A program made the position numbers and the translations under genes. The notes beneath the pieces were generated by a model, which had not been told where the DNA came from, ran no database searches, and saw nothing but the letters and a program-made list of their open reading frames with translations. A stretch of DNA of 60,000 bases from Tubiluchus corallicola (taxonomy: Eukaryota > Priapulida > Priapulimorpha > Priapulimorphida > Tubiluchidae): assembly GCA_030141605.1 (NCBI GenBank), contig JAQGDQ010000192.1, positions 126,001-186,000 of the forward strand, in the 5' to 3' direction. Positions 39,437 to 51,055 of this stretch are shown one piece after another (position 1 is the stretch's first letter; each line of letters opens with the position of its first letter).

Positions 39437-40095
39437 CAGTGGTTCCCAAAGTAGGGGTAAATTACCCCCCGGGGGTAATATGGTTTTTTTGGCGGGGTAA
39501 CGGGCACCCCTCTGAAAATTTTTAAAACTTCGCTCGGAATGCATTTTACGTAGTTTTCTTCTTGAAGAGACTGCCTCCGGCAGGCAGCACTGTGTCATGG
39601 GGTCCATCATTCGCACGTTCCCACCATCTCTGGTGCGATCCTGGGGAGAAGTCAAAGTTCACGATTGTTTCTTTGGTTTCTTCTCTATCGATAGGTTGGA
39701 CGTGGAAAGCGATGCACGCGTTGCTTTGAGCCTGACGAAACCCAGGATTGAGAAACTGGCGTCCGAAAAACAGGCTCATCCGTCCCACTAACTGAGATTT
39801 TGTTGTTGTCATTCATTTCTTCTTGTTTTCGTTTGTTCGAGTAATAATTACTCGAACGAACCTGCTCACTCAGTAATGAGCAGGTTCAGTAATTGTAATT
39901 CTTGTTTTGGCAACAATACAACAACAACACCTGGAAATTTATTTATGTCACGAGCAAACATAAATAATTTTGCTTGCTTGTGGCATATACGTGTGTTTAC
40001 TTTTTCAGTTGGAGAAGTAGTACTAGGTGGGGGGTAATGGACACGACCGGGTTTCCCGATTTGGGTAACGGTCCGAGAAAGTTTGGGAACCACTG
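39437..40095 (+). mobile_element. Non-autonomous hAT transposon, complete with TIRs and 8-bp TSD
   Basis: The ends are cagtggttcccaaa at the left and its exact complement at the right (14 bp perfect). The element is flanked by ggatagaa at 39429-39436 and 40096-40103, a perfect 8-bp target duplication as expected for hAT. It retains only the C-terminal end of a transposase. Two hairpins sit inside (39831-39861 and 39859-39886). At 659 bp it is a deletion derivative that would depend on transposase made elsewhere. Confidence 0.92.
39699..39791 (+). pseudogene. hAT transposase C-terminal remnant
   Basis: The last ~31 codons before TAA include DARVALSLTKPRIEKL and KQAHPSH. These correspond to the conserved C-terminus of ZBED/SCAND3-type hAT transposases (DLR-x-ALS-x-x-x-PRI followed by KQA-x-x-SH). 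The frame is open back to 39597, but the part before this block shows no transposase similarity that I can recognise. Confidence 0.7.
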
Positions 40096-40103
40096 GGATA
40101 GAA

Positions 40104-42084
40104 TGAGTATAACTGACACCGGGTCACGCAGTAGCCAGCGGTTCACCTTGGGAGTCCCAGAGTTTTTAAACATTGTGGAATATTTCTATTTTTACTTTTA
40201 TGCAAATTACTGTTACATAAGAAAAAAACCTTTATTTTTGAATCGCTTAAATAGTTTAATCATCTTTTTTAAAACCGATTTTCTTAAAAGATGTTAAGCT
40301 CTTCAGTAAGTTTTGAATACAAAATTCTATGGACAATGTTCCTGCGATAAAATTAAGCCTCACAGTTGTAAATAAATGCATATTTTATGTTGCTTGTAAT
40401 GTTCTTTGAGCTAAGTAATTTAAGCAGCTAATTATCACGAACATTTACTTTTCAGTGTTCGTGAATAGTCATAGCATCAGCCCTCAGAGAAACCAAACAA
40501 AGATTTAATACTGTGTTCAAAAATTGGAAGGAATTTGTGCGACTTAAAGCAAACGGCTTTGGAATAAGTTCACATTACTAGCATGTCGATAAAAAGAGCT
40601 TTACTTGCTTATATTATTTACGATGATAATCGACTTTAAATAAAAGTTATTTTATCTTATCTTATTTTAAGTTACTTTTGTTAATTAGACATAATTGTTT
40701 GTTACATAAATTACTTTTGCTAATTAGGCTTATTTGTTTCTTACAGATCAACATATCACTGTTAAACTTTCAAGTAAATCCTTCAAGTAAAATGATCCTT
40801 ATGTAATTTTTAATCAACAATTTGGATAAATAAAAAGTAAAAGATGAAAATAAATAAAAGCAAATTTTAAATAAAACAGGTACAAGCTGTGGCAGTCTGA
40901 TTTAGTGAGAAAACCTGATCAAGCTGTTCTAATGCCATTATTAACGTTTTTCAATTTTCAATCACAATTATCAACCTTTTTCGAGTTTTTACGACAAAGA
41001 ATTGCGTGACTAGACGAAAAATTCAAAACAAAGCGAGCTAACAATTGCATTTGTTAGAATTCATACTTTGCACAGGAATTAATAAAGCTCCTCGCAATTC
41101 TTTATCATTTTATGAATGTTTTTACTTGTACGTCTTAAGTGATAAAGCTTAAAAATACGTCTTGAAATTTTATGTCACTTACCCACTGCGTTTTTACATA
41201 CAGAACTTCAATCGGCAGTCACGCTGTATAAGACATGTAAATTTAAACTCCCGCGATGACCGTTAGACGCAGCCATTTTGGCGACAGGTCATTTGAAACA
41301 AGTTTAGATAACATTGTGTAAACTTTGAAAAAATGACCACAGCATTCGTAGCGCACACGTCACAAATTGAGCAAAATTTTAAATTACTGTATCTTGTCAA
41401 TAAGACTGCGGGAGATTTAAAATGAAGACGAATAAAAATTCCTTTCAATGTGAGGACCATAAATGCATAAAATTGCTATAAAGTAATATATATTTTTAAG
41501 GCGATTTTTCTGAAACCTATTTCAGGTGCTCTTTTCTTCGTCTTTAAACCTTTATTTTATAACATAATACTTTTATATTTATATTTATATTTTTTGTATT
41601 TATAGTTTTAAAAACATATAAACCTAAATTGGTATGTGCTGCCATCTGTGCAGCACATTTGCAGTAAAAAGATGTGGGCAAATCATAACTCCAGTCAAAA
41701 CTTGATGAGGAGAAAGCTAAAGCCAAAATTAGGGTTTTTTTTAATAAAGAAAAAATATCAGGACTAATGGGTAACATACTTTTTATAACAAAAGATTTGG
41801 ACAGTGCAAAAGTTCTGACATTCGCACTCATAGAAGTTCTATATTCGTCGTATCGGTACAAAATTATATTGCGGCGCACTCTGGCGGTGGTAGGGTGAAG
41901 CAGCAGTTGGCTAAGATAAACAGGGGCACATGTATGTTACGACTATGAAGAAACACCATTTATTTTCTCCCCGATCCCCGCGTCGTGATGATTCAATTCA
42001 TTACGAAATCATTGCATATCACTATTGGATACCGGGTATAAAACTGCTGATATGAAATAGCCTCGTCAGTTCACTAGCAATACC
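40104..42084. other. No gene seen; short tandem duplication at 40660-40755
   Basis: Two ~60-base direct copies around attacttttg-taattag lie at 40672 and 40711. The frames at 41263-41460 and 41544-41879 (-) are unrecognised. Confidence 0.4.
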
Positions 42085-42300
42085 AATACCATTACTACTA
42101 CCACTGCCACTACCGTTAGCACCACTATCAGTGCTGACACTGCTACTGCTGCTGATACCATTGGAACCAGAAACATTACTAACAACACCACCCGCCACTA
42201 ATTATTGCTAGCACTACCTCTACTGATTTTACTGCAGTTACAGACGACAACGACGACGATGATATTGATGAAGATGATGATGAGAGCGAAGAACGTACCT
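42085..42300. repeat. Imperfect trinucleotide-rich tract
   Basis: Degenerate acc/act/ctg triplets, then gac/gat units to about 42285. Confidence 0.7.
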
Positions 42301-42324
42301 ATTTTTACTGTTTTATTTGTTGCG

Positions 42325-42470
42325 CAACTTCTCTCTGCCAGTAAAGTTGCAAGGTGTGAACGGTTTGACAACTTCTCTCGCAGCTTGTTGTAACGTGTGA
42401 ATGGCTTGGTAACATCTCTCAGAGAGAAGCTGCTCAACAAGTTGCGAGAGAAGTCTCTACGTCTGAACGC
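42325..42470. repeat. Internal inverted/direct repeat cluster (MITE-like)
   Basis: acttctctcgcagcttgttg (about 42370-42390) pairs with caacaagttgcgagagaagt (42437-42456), and variants of aacttctctc recur nearby. A small hairpin transposon is likely, but the ends are not defined. Confidence 0.5.
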
Positions 42471-45444
42471 GCCAAGAGTTTAATAAATACCTGTGTGTGA
42501 GCGCGTGTTAATGTATTCATTATAAATTGCGTTGCGCATTGATTGGAACATTGAGTTGTCAGTTCAATTGTGTTTTAATTATTAAACAACAAAGAAAAAC
42601 AAGATATAAACGAAAAGGTGGTAAACATTGTATTATTGTAATTATATAGTCATATTCGCGACAAAATTTGAAAAACTTATTTTTAACCAGGTCGCTAAAT
42701 TATATATTCTTATTATAAATCGCACTGGTTCTCAGTCTACACAGTAATTCAGTTCACGGTTTACAGTCATCCGCTTTTGCACGTCGATGTATTCGTTTAC
42801 TTTTCAGTAGCATTTATGCTAAATATACATAATCACACAAATTATGAATTCTACTCGAATCTTCGTTTTTATTTTTCTGAAACAATTGCAGCACAAGTTT
42901 ATGAATGTCGACATTTAATCAGTTTAATGTCAATGCATTGGTCTGATTTTGCTTGTAATACATGTAACGTATATCCTAAGGCATGCGGTTAATAGTATTA
43001 CATCATAATAAGGACTGGGCATTACACACAGGCTCATAATATCATGCCGATACATAAGGACTATATATAAACTAGGCTTTATTGTACCGCCGAGTAGCGT
43101 CAAAACATCTAAAGTCATGAATTCAACGCAAATAGAAAATATGAGCTATGTGTATGATGTCAGTGGCACATTATGACGTCAACGCATGTGGCCTATTTAC
43201 TGGAAGTACACAACTTTAAATCGCCAGGAGCGACAACAGTAACATTTGTATAGTATACTAGGAACGCTTTGAACGAATTTCTTTTCCATGTTCATTACTA
43301 ACCAAGCCTTTAAAATATGGATAACTGTGACTATTGCCTCTACAAACTCTGTTATAGTCTCTATGATACGGAGATACATAATAACAGAGTTGTCACAGGT
43401 TCCGATGATTATTATAGGGCGGACTACCTACTACTAGTAGTTCCTAGTGTTCATAACAATGGCGCAAAATTAGTCTACTACCTAATTTACTTAAAAATTT
43501 CTGACTCATGCAAACTACACCAAATATTTGTACTACGCTTTAAACTGACTCATATTGGCTCATATTGTCTGTTTGCATATTATTATTATGATGATGATGA
43601 TGAATGTGCACAGCACTATTAATTTGGATAAAATTTCTGTATTTTCGCTCGCTCTTGTCTGCCTAGTTGCACAATCTTATACAATTTTCTATAATTTAGT
43701 TGTCAGTAGGTCAGAGACAGAACAGAGTAATGATGAAAATCTGCAACGTTTTCTTCACGTTGACAGCCTGCAGTCCGATATGTGCTTTGCTTCTTTTCAC
43801 TGGACTTCATGGGGTGAGACATCTGAAAAGTAAATTGCACAAATGACATTTCTGACATAATGTAAAGAACACGTGGGTACTAATAAAATGATGTTTCGTC
43901 CATTACTGTCATGCTGTACAAATTTTGTTACCACGGAGAATGAGTAGTATAAGGGCCTATCTGTTAACAAAAATTGTTAACAAAAACATGTTTGTATATG
44001 TACGATGACGACGAATTAAAGTCGGTTTTAAATTCAACAGACAATACAAGCCTGCCATGATGTTTTTATCGCCGACTGTAAATGACAAACTAGAACTACG
44101 AAACAGATATCACTATTACCCCACTTTTACCCTAAATACCACGTGTCAGGTACGGCAACGAAGTCTTTGTGTCGAACTAACGATCTACCAGACGTAAAAC
44201 GGACTCGCTACTATGAGACTATACCGTCTGGTCGATAACAGACCAAAATCTTCGCTCTGGTGACTGAGTTTGGAATCTACCAAGGTGGAAAGGCCAAGCT
44301 GAAAACCTCGCTACCTTACTTGATAACCGGGAAAGACGATGTGATACGATTATTATACATATAGAGTAGACAGTTTCGAAAGAGTTCTATAAAAGCAGCT
44401 GCTGTGTAAATAATAATAAAAAAGCAACAAAAAACGTTATAGCTAAGTTTACATTTTATTTCATCACATATTTCCTTTTTGAATCAGTGCAATGCTAGAA
44501 ATTCATTTGTCAGAGAGTAAGTCTGTTCCCCACCGCCCACAGCTTGGTAATAAGCAACAATTTCTTTATAGACTCTGTAAACTAAACCTCATTAGGGGCG
44601 AGTATGAAAGCCAAAATTACTGTACTGATTCGCTCGAGCAATTTTATATACCTGCCTGAAAAACTAATTCATACAATTTTCCTGAGCAAAAAATCTTTTG
44701 TTCTGCAATTGGCTTCATTTGGACTAAAGTGTTGTTGATATATTTCAGTCACGTGACCCAGCACTTGAAAGCAAAGCCACATTTGTCATTGAATTAATAT
44801 TTCGAATCCTTAACAGCCAGCGTTTGTTAGTTTCTAAAAACCAGTGATGTTCGTTTACCCAATGAAACATAAGATATGGACAGCAACAGTTTATCTTGAT
44901 TCATACGATCATTTCAGCTACAAGCTGCAGTCGTCCGTAGGTGTGCAACACGAGAATTTCGTGCAAACTACTATTCATTTATTACACTGTGTTTTCCAAT
45001 GTTGTATAATTTTAATACAAGGTCAAAATTGCTACAGGTTGTGGCTGAAATGTTTATGCGACTTTACTGTGTATATCTTTTTCATTGGTTAAATTAAAAC
45101 ACGCTAAATTAAAATAGATGCTTGTTTGATCTAGGTGACATGTAAACGATTATTGTATTTTGAAATCATTGTGCTTAGGTAATGATTATCAATGAGCCTT
45201 TTCGCAGTTCCAGCGATTGATGATGATCATGAAAAGGTCAAGAGTTAAGGGAACCAGACACTTGTGCGCACTTGACAACGCCTCGCAGCTCACGCTTTGG
45301 TAATAGTATCAGTTTTAACCGCTAGCTAAAACCTTAACTAGTTTATTTTTTATTTTTCCCAAGCAAGATTCTGCTAGTAAATCTTTCTACATCACACGAC
45401 TAATGCATAATTAAGTAAAATCCAAGTAAAACAAAATGGCGGCG
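42471..45444. other. No gene seen
   Basis: Short frames at 43317-43833 and 44844-45092 (+) lack any recognisable domain. A short gat tract lies near 43588-43603. Confidence 0.4.
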
Positions 45445-45743
45445 CAACTGAAGTTACTGAACTGATGCGGCAGACGGCTTTGCTTTACCTACATGTCATG
45501 TGACCGTTGCAGTTAAGACGCGTTGCTGGAATTCACAACCGCCGATCTACAGCAACTGCACGTGCGCATAGCGAAACTATAAAAATGCTTGATAAGTTTG
45601 ATTTTCACAGCCTTTGTCGTGATGAAAACATTTTGATGTGGCAAACGGTACAGCAGTTTTTTTTAATAAGGCCTTCTCAGGTAGGACTAAGCCTGGTTTC
45701 AAAATCGACATATATTCTGTCACTTTTCTGTTGACCTTGGCTG

Positions 45744-45992
45744 TTATGCCATTCTTGAATTCAACTCTTCATTGATGGCATTTCCGACCACTGCGCACAT
45801 ATTCGACAAGATACTCGCTACTGTAACAGCTTGAACGAGACAGTATTTTAATTGTGTCCACAAACTTTCTAACGGGTTAAAATTTGAACGTAATTTCACG
45901 ACATCTGGACGTGACACTCGCAGACTGCTTTCGTAAGTCCTTAACGGTTTATTTAATTCTATTTTATTAATGTCGTGCGCAAGATAGATCAC
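45744..45992 (-). pseudogene. Tc1/mariner-like transposase C-terminal fragment
   Basis: RSNFNPLESLWTQLKYCL resembles the catalytic-end motif DLNPIE-x-LW-x-x-LK of Tc1/mariner enzymes, and VGNAINEELNSRMA follows where EWNAI... usually lies. The final catalytic Asp appears as Asn (NFNPLE), and the N-terminal two-thirds is not visible. Confidence 0.45.
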
Positions 45993-46318
45993 AAGTATCG
46001 ACTATTATCACTGGAAGCTTGCTGTGCACAAGATTCCTCATTCAGACCGAGTTCAAGCAACCGAACGAGATTTTAAATCAATTGAAAATAATTTTGTATC
46101 TGTAAAAACAGTTTTTCTGTTCAATATTGATGAACACCGTGGTAAATAATACAGTTCAGTTTTTCCCACTAACTCTAGTGAAAAAATTCTATCTATTCAA
46201 TGTCTGCTTACTTCAACTCACCGTAATTCAGCAATATAGCAGAAACGTTACAATTTTTAATAACGATGTTTTCAAAGTTAGTTGTGGCGCTTGCCCTCTT
46301 TTATTGTTAAGTTAAGGT

Positions 46319-46319
46319 T

Positions 46320-46402
<83 letters not shown>

Positions 46403-46403
46403 G
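46319..46403 (+). repeat. (CAT)n microsatellite
   Basis: About 28 perfect cat units. Confidence 0.95.
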
Positions 46404-47815
46404 CAGTTTTAGAAGATAGCCGAGACTAGTGTATCACGTTTAATGTAAAATAATCAAAAAGTCAAAAACTCGTACTTTCTGCCGTCAACTCCCAACCTTT
46501 ATCTACTATTAGTGCTATCCACTAATCAATATCGAGAGTGCCTATAGTTTCCACTTAGTGTCATCTTAAAACTGACAAAAGAATCTAAGGAACGCACAGT
46601 AACCGCTAAGCCAAGACATCGAGAAACGATGTCATTGCAACGAGGAACAATGCATGGATAAGTATGGATCAGAGAACCAGCTGGCCGAGGGATAATGACA
46701 GTGACCCCTTATTAACAAAATATGTTGTTCTTAAAAATATTCCGTTGTTTTTTTGTACTTCTGAATGTCTCTAGTACTCTTGTTCCCGTAATGCAACCTT
46801 GTGAGTTTATAGTTAATAACTGAACTTTGACAAGTGACAACTGCTAGCGTTTTTTTAGTATATTGTTTTGACGAGATAACACAAAATGCTGCTGTGTTAT
46901 GATAAATTATAAACATCATTCAAATTTGTTTTGTAAAAAGGAAAATTATGGTAAGAAGAAAAAACGGATAATACAGTAAAAGATCCAGAAGGGTATGATA
47001 CAATTACAACATACTCTCAGGGGTGAATGCGTGAAACAGTAAAACATGTTTCATTGTAACGTTGAGGGAAATTATATTTTAAATGTGACTGTGCCGACTG
47101 GTGTCAATAAACACCCACTCGAATAAAATGAATGAAGTTTTGTTCTAAAAGTTTGTATTGCTGTACGGTTGGGACTTGACATTTGTCTCAAATGCCTTTC
47201 GTTTTTGGTTTTTACAGACATATTTTGTGTGTCTGGTGATGCGTCGCGCTTAAAAAAGGACGCACGCCCTAACATCAGACAAAGTGTGGTTCCAGGACGA
47301 AGAACACGCAAATGTGATTTATTTTCTGTTAGTAAGTGACATTCAAAGACGAAACATAGGAAAAGAAAAAGTTACGAGTGTCTGGCTGAAAAGTGGTTGC
47401 AGCGGAGAAATAAAAGAGGCAGTTGCAGCCAATCATCTCAAGAATTACGAGCTAAAGCGCCGCGTGATTTGTTAAACTATATTTCGAAAATTTAACGGCA
47501 TCGGCGATGACTATTCATTACAAGAAGTGGGTCTGTACAGTTAAAGACCAACAAAAACATAAGCGAGGCGATATCTCCAACTGCCTGATGGCTACCAATG
47601 TACTGGTGCCTGTGCGATGGTGAATGGTACAGGAAAACGAAACAACGTGTTTGCTAAGGTTCATAATAAACCTTTTCACTGTCTCGATGTGCGTACGCGC
47701 AGTTACTGCAGGTCAAAGGTTAAGTGCACCACAGAACGCGTCTTAACTGCAATCGTCACTTGATATGTGTGTAAAATAAAGCTGTTTGCTGCGTTCAGTT
47801 CAGTAGCTTCAGTTG

Positions 47816-49499
47816 TTTACGTACACTTTAGTTAAATGTTCATTAGTCTGTGGGTAGAGTGATGTTGCCCAACTTTATCTGAGGGAAGGTTTTCTTCAGA
47901 TTCTCTACAAAAAGCTAAAGTGCATCTCAGCTATCTGATAAATCCATACGTATATCTGTTGGTCACTTCATCCACCCACCCATCTGCTTTATTGTTTTCC
48001 TACTCGTCTGGGGCAGTGTAGGAATGTAGGAGTGCAGGTCTCACATCACAAAATTCCGTTTACTTGTTTAAATGATACTGGTTACAAAAATATTTTTTAA
48101 GCTAATGTTCATAAACATTGGCTAGTTCTTTGCATAAGCACCAAGAATGAAATTAGTTGACAGAATGAGGTCATTTATTAAAATGACAATACATTCAATA
48201 TAGCAAGGCAAAAAGGGTGGGGCACACCCAAATATCGCCTCACCCAATACGTGACTATACTAATCACAGTATTGCTTGAGTCTATGATTACAAACGTAAT
48301 AAAGCATTGTTTGCAATACTACGATACATTACAAAATTATACCAAGCGTCTAATAAAGCAGTTTCAACAATATACAGCGGTACATTATATATAAAAATTC
48401 CACATTACAGAAAAACATTGCAATGTTGAAAGTACCTAAACCTAAAGTTCACACAAAAATTACATTCCTACTTTAGTAATGGGTGGCGAGAGGGTGGCTT
48501 TTCACATCCAGCGATAGCAGGCAAATGGGTGATTTTCGACAAGATGGCGGATGTCATCTGTTCATTGGTCGGCTAGAAACAATGCTCACGAACATTCCTT
48601 ACAAAAACTCATTTATTGCTATTCTATCAATAAATTTACCTTATTTTCTATTTTCGTTAATTGTTACGGCATGTGTGACGTGTTCTTATCTGTGGCTAAC
48701 ATTTTAATGTTTGGTCTTACTAAGATTTCCCTTATTATTTAAGCGGGCTCACCACGAGGTAGAAGTTACGTAATGTGGGATTTTCTTTGTTCACATGGTT
48801 ATCATCACTGATGCTCATTTAATAAACGTTTGTTTTAGTATTCACTAATTATTAAACTGTTGTGGCTGTATCTTGCAAACGTTACAGCATGAATATAAAT
48901 CAAAGGAGAGAAATAAAGTGTACCCTTTCAAACAGCTGATAGTTTCATTCGGACTCTGGCAAGACCAGACTCAAGCCAGACGGAAGAAGACCCGCATATG
49001 CAACAGAAAAAAACCTGAACCCAATACAACAATTAGGTCGAACTCAGACGGAACAAGACCCAACCAGAAGCCGCGACCAACACTATGTAAGCCTATTACA
49101 TAATAAATCTTTTTTTGGTACATAATGTTGTCTTAATATAATGACCCCCAAATTTGTTACATAATAACACAAAATTTCTTAAATAATGACGAATTTTGTG
49201 ATTTTGTACCTAATGCTGCATTTTTTGCTGCACAAGGTGTTATTGTTACTTAGCGACCCTTTTGATAAATTATAATGAGCCTTATCTGCTTTCAAACATT
49301 GTAGCACGAGCTGAGCCGTAAACCTCCAAGTTTTTGGAAAAAAACTGTGGAATTCGGTAGTTTGGGGCAACAATGTTAGCTATATTTCTATTGTGTACTA
49401 TGCCACAAAAGACAATTATATCGAAGATATGTTTCAAAGCTTGACCTTGTATTGCTATAATCTTTAAATGCCCCGAAAAAATTACTTACTTTTGACTTT
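47816..49499. other. Downstream flank of the neuropeptide gene; no further gene seen
   Basis: This should contain the 3' UTR of the FGL-amide precursor, but no clear AATAAA could be placed on the minus strand close to the stop. Frames at 48483-49103 (+) are unrecognised. Confidence 0.4.
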
Positions 49500-51055
49500 T
49501 CACCGGGATATCCTTTTCCCTAGACCAAAGCCAAAACTCTTGGTGTCTAATCGTTTTTCTTCTTCTAATGTTGAATCACGCTTGCCCAAGCCAAAACCAA
49601 AACTTCTATAATCGATCCGCTTGTCTATGTTGTCCATAAGTTGATGTTCTAAGTCAGAGTTAAAATCATCATTGTCATGTTTCCCTAACCCAAATCCAAA
49701 GCTGTTACGGTCCATCCGTTTTCCTAATCCAAATCCGAAACTGTTATGGTCCATTCGTTTTCCTAGTCCAAATCCAAAGCTGTTACGATCCATTCGTTTT
49801 CCTAATCCGAATCCAAAACTATTATGGTCCATTCGCTTTCCTAATCCAAATCCAAAGCTGTTGCGGTCCATTCGTTTTCCTAATCCAAACCCAAAACTGT
49901 TGCGGTCTAACCGTTTGCCTAACCCAAATCCGAAACTGTGACGGTCTAGTCGTCTGTCTCTATCAAGCTCGAACCTAAATGAAAAATACTCGTACTAACT
50001 GGATAAATGTTTGTCTTGGACATCTTGAAAACAGTAATGCTAAATCCTAATTTACGCAGCTCTCTAGCAACAATGAAATGACAGCCGCCATCTAGGTTTC
50101 AGTAATCTAATTATCGTGTAACTGTTTTGTCCATGCTTTTCCACCGTAATAATAATCGAAAGTAAGCCTTAATCACAGAAATAACGTTAGATGTAGTTCT
50201 ATGAAACAACATTACTTTCTTGAACGAGCATTCCTGGAACAAGCACAAGTGCAACAAGCAAGAATAATTGCGGTAAATCAGTGGCCGCCTTTGAATGCCT
50301 TACGACCCTATATCCATATAGTTCACGTTATGCTTTTAAATTTACAACGAAATGAATTTGAAAAGCAAAATAAAAAACTAGAAATATACCTGTTAAGATC
50401 ATCTCGTTTTCCTAATCCAAATGAAAAGCTTTTTATATCAACTCTTTTGTCTGCATTTGCTAAAGATGGCTCTTCTACATCGTATTCATTTAACATTTCT
50501 CGTTTACCTGTAAAATATTATTGTTTCTTTTCTTATCTGTTTACGTAGGATGCTGGTTTTATAATCGTTTACGATAATAATAATTACATCATTCGAAATA
50601 CTTAAAACATTAGAATGCTGTCCCGAGACTTGTCATCTTTAATACATGAATAATTGAATATAAAGTTGCCCTTTTTAATCTCAAAAGAATTTTTTCTGTT
50701 CATGAGATTTTGCCCTAACGGGCTTGTCAATTAAAGAGAGACAAATTTTGAGAAAACTCTGGGTACTGTAAACTGATTAGATCATGCTTTTAATTTCTTC
50801 CAATTTTAAAAATTGCAAACAATTTTAGTACTCATCAGTTTTACAATTATGTGACTGCGAACATTCTTGAGCTCACCCCAAAAATCAATAAAAGCCTGAC
50901 GTGCACAATCACGAAAAATACGCACCCAGTCCAAATGCAAAACTGTGGGGATCCGGTCGTTTTTCGGTCAGAATTTCATCTTCGGCCAAAGATATTGAGA
51001 AAAGCAAAACTATTGTGAGCAAAGTGATGTGTCCCAGTTCCTTTGCAAACGTCAT
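49500..51055 (-). CDS. AstA: Allatostatin-A-type (FGL-amide) neuropeptide precursor, three exons (51055-50926, 50507-50390, 49974-49500)
   Basis: The spliced frame is 723 nt (240 residues plus TGA). Residues 1-24 form a signal peptide with a leucine/isoleucine core, probably cut after SLA. Eleven copies of x-SF-x-FGLG followed by a basic site then follow: PDPHSFAFGL (34-43), VDIKSFSFGL (66-75), LDRHSFGFGL, LDRNSFGFGL, MDRNSFGFGL three times, MDHNSFGFGL twice, IDYRSFGFGL (203-212) and LDTKSFGFGL (225-234). Each Gly would give a C-terminal amide after KR cleavage. Acidic spacers separate some copies (47-63, 183-200, 216-222). The Y/F-x-F-G-L-amide ending is the known allatostatin-A consensus; such peptides are secreted and act on galanin-receptor-like GPCRs. 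Intron 1 is phase 1 and intron 2 phase 2; joining restores G-KR and an Arg codon. An in-frame TAA precedes the ATG by about 34 bases. Orcokinin or pedal-peptide kinship is the main alternative but lacks this amidated ending. Confidence 0.9.
49677..49949 (-). repeat. Seven 39-bp coding tandem repeats in exon 3
   Basis: The block is exactly 7 x 39 bp, each unit encoding a decapeptide plus GKR (the last one GKH). The last five units alternate Arg and His at the third residue, and silent changes alternate with them, so the array appears to have grown by 78-bp pairs. Confidence 0.9.
49975..50389 (-). other. Intron 2 of the FGL-amide precursor gene (415 bp, phase 2)
   Basis: The donor is AACAG|gtatat and the acceptor tttttcatttag. 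The split AG|G codon encodes Arg83. The open frame at 50201-50548 on the opposite strand overlaps this intron and exon 2 and is a shadow. Confidence 0.83.
50508..50925 (-). other. Intron 1 of the FGL-amide precursor gene (418 bp, phase 1)
   Basis: The donor is G|gtgcgt and the acceptor ttttacag. It splits the Gly codon that supplies the amide of the first peptide (G|GT), with AAA CGA (Lys-Arg) following in exon 2. If retained, the frame reads AYFS and stops. Confidence 0.85.

Larger units (their letters stand above)
45445..47815. mobile_element. Probable Tc1/mariner-like element with long inverted ends
   Basis: The first ~155 bases (45445-45600) match the reverse complement of the last ~155 (47660-47815), including gcagttaagacgcgtt and aactgaag-tactgaactga. 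A transposase-like frame lies inside at 45744-45992 (-). The 2.37 kb size fits one element, but two inverted copies of a short repeat would look the same. No target duplication could be defined. Confidence 0.5.

Noticed and set aside
49672-49941. Plus-strand frame of repeated PNPNPKLL units, 89 codons
   Set aside because: It is the exact antisense of the peptide repeats in exon 3 and has no independent signal.
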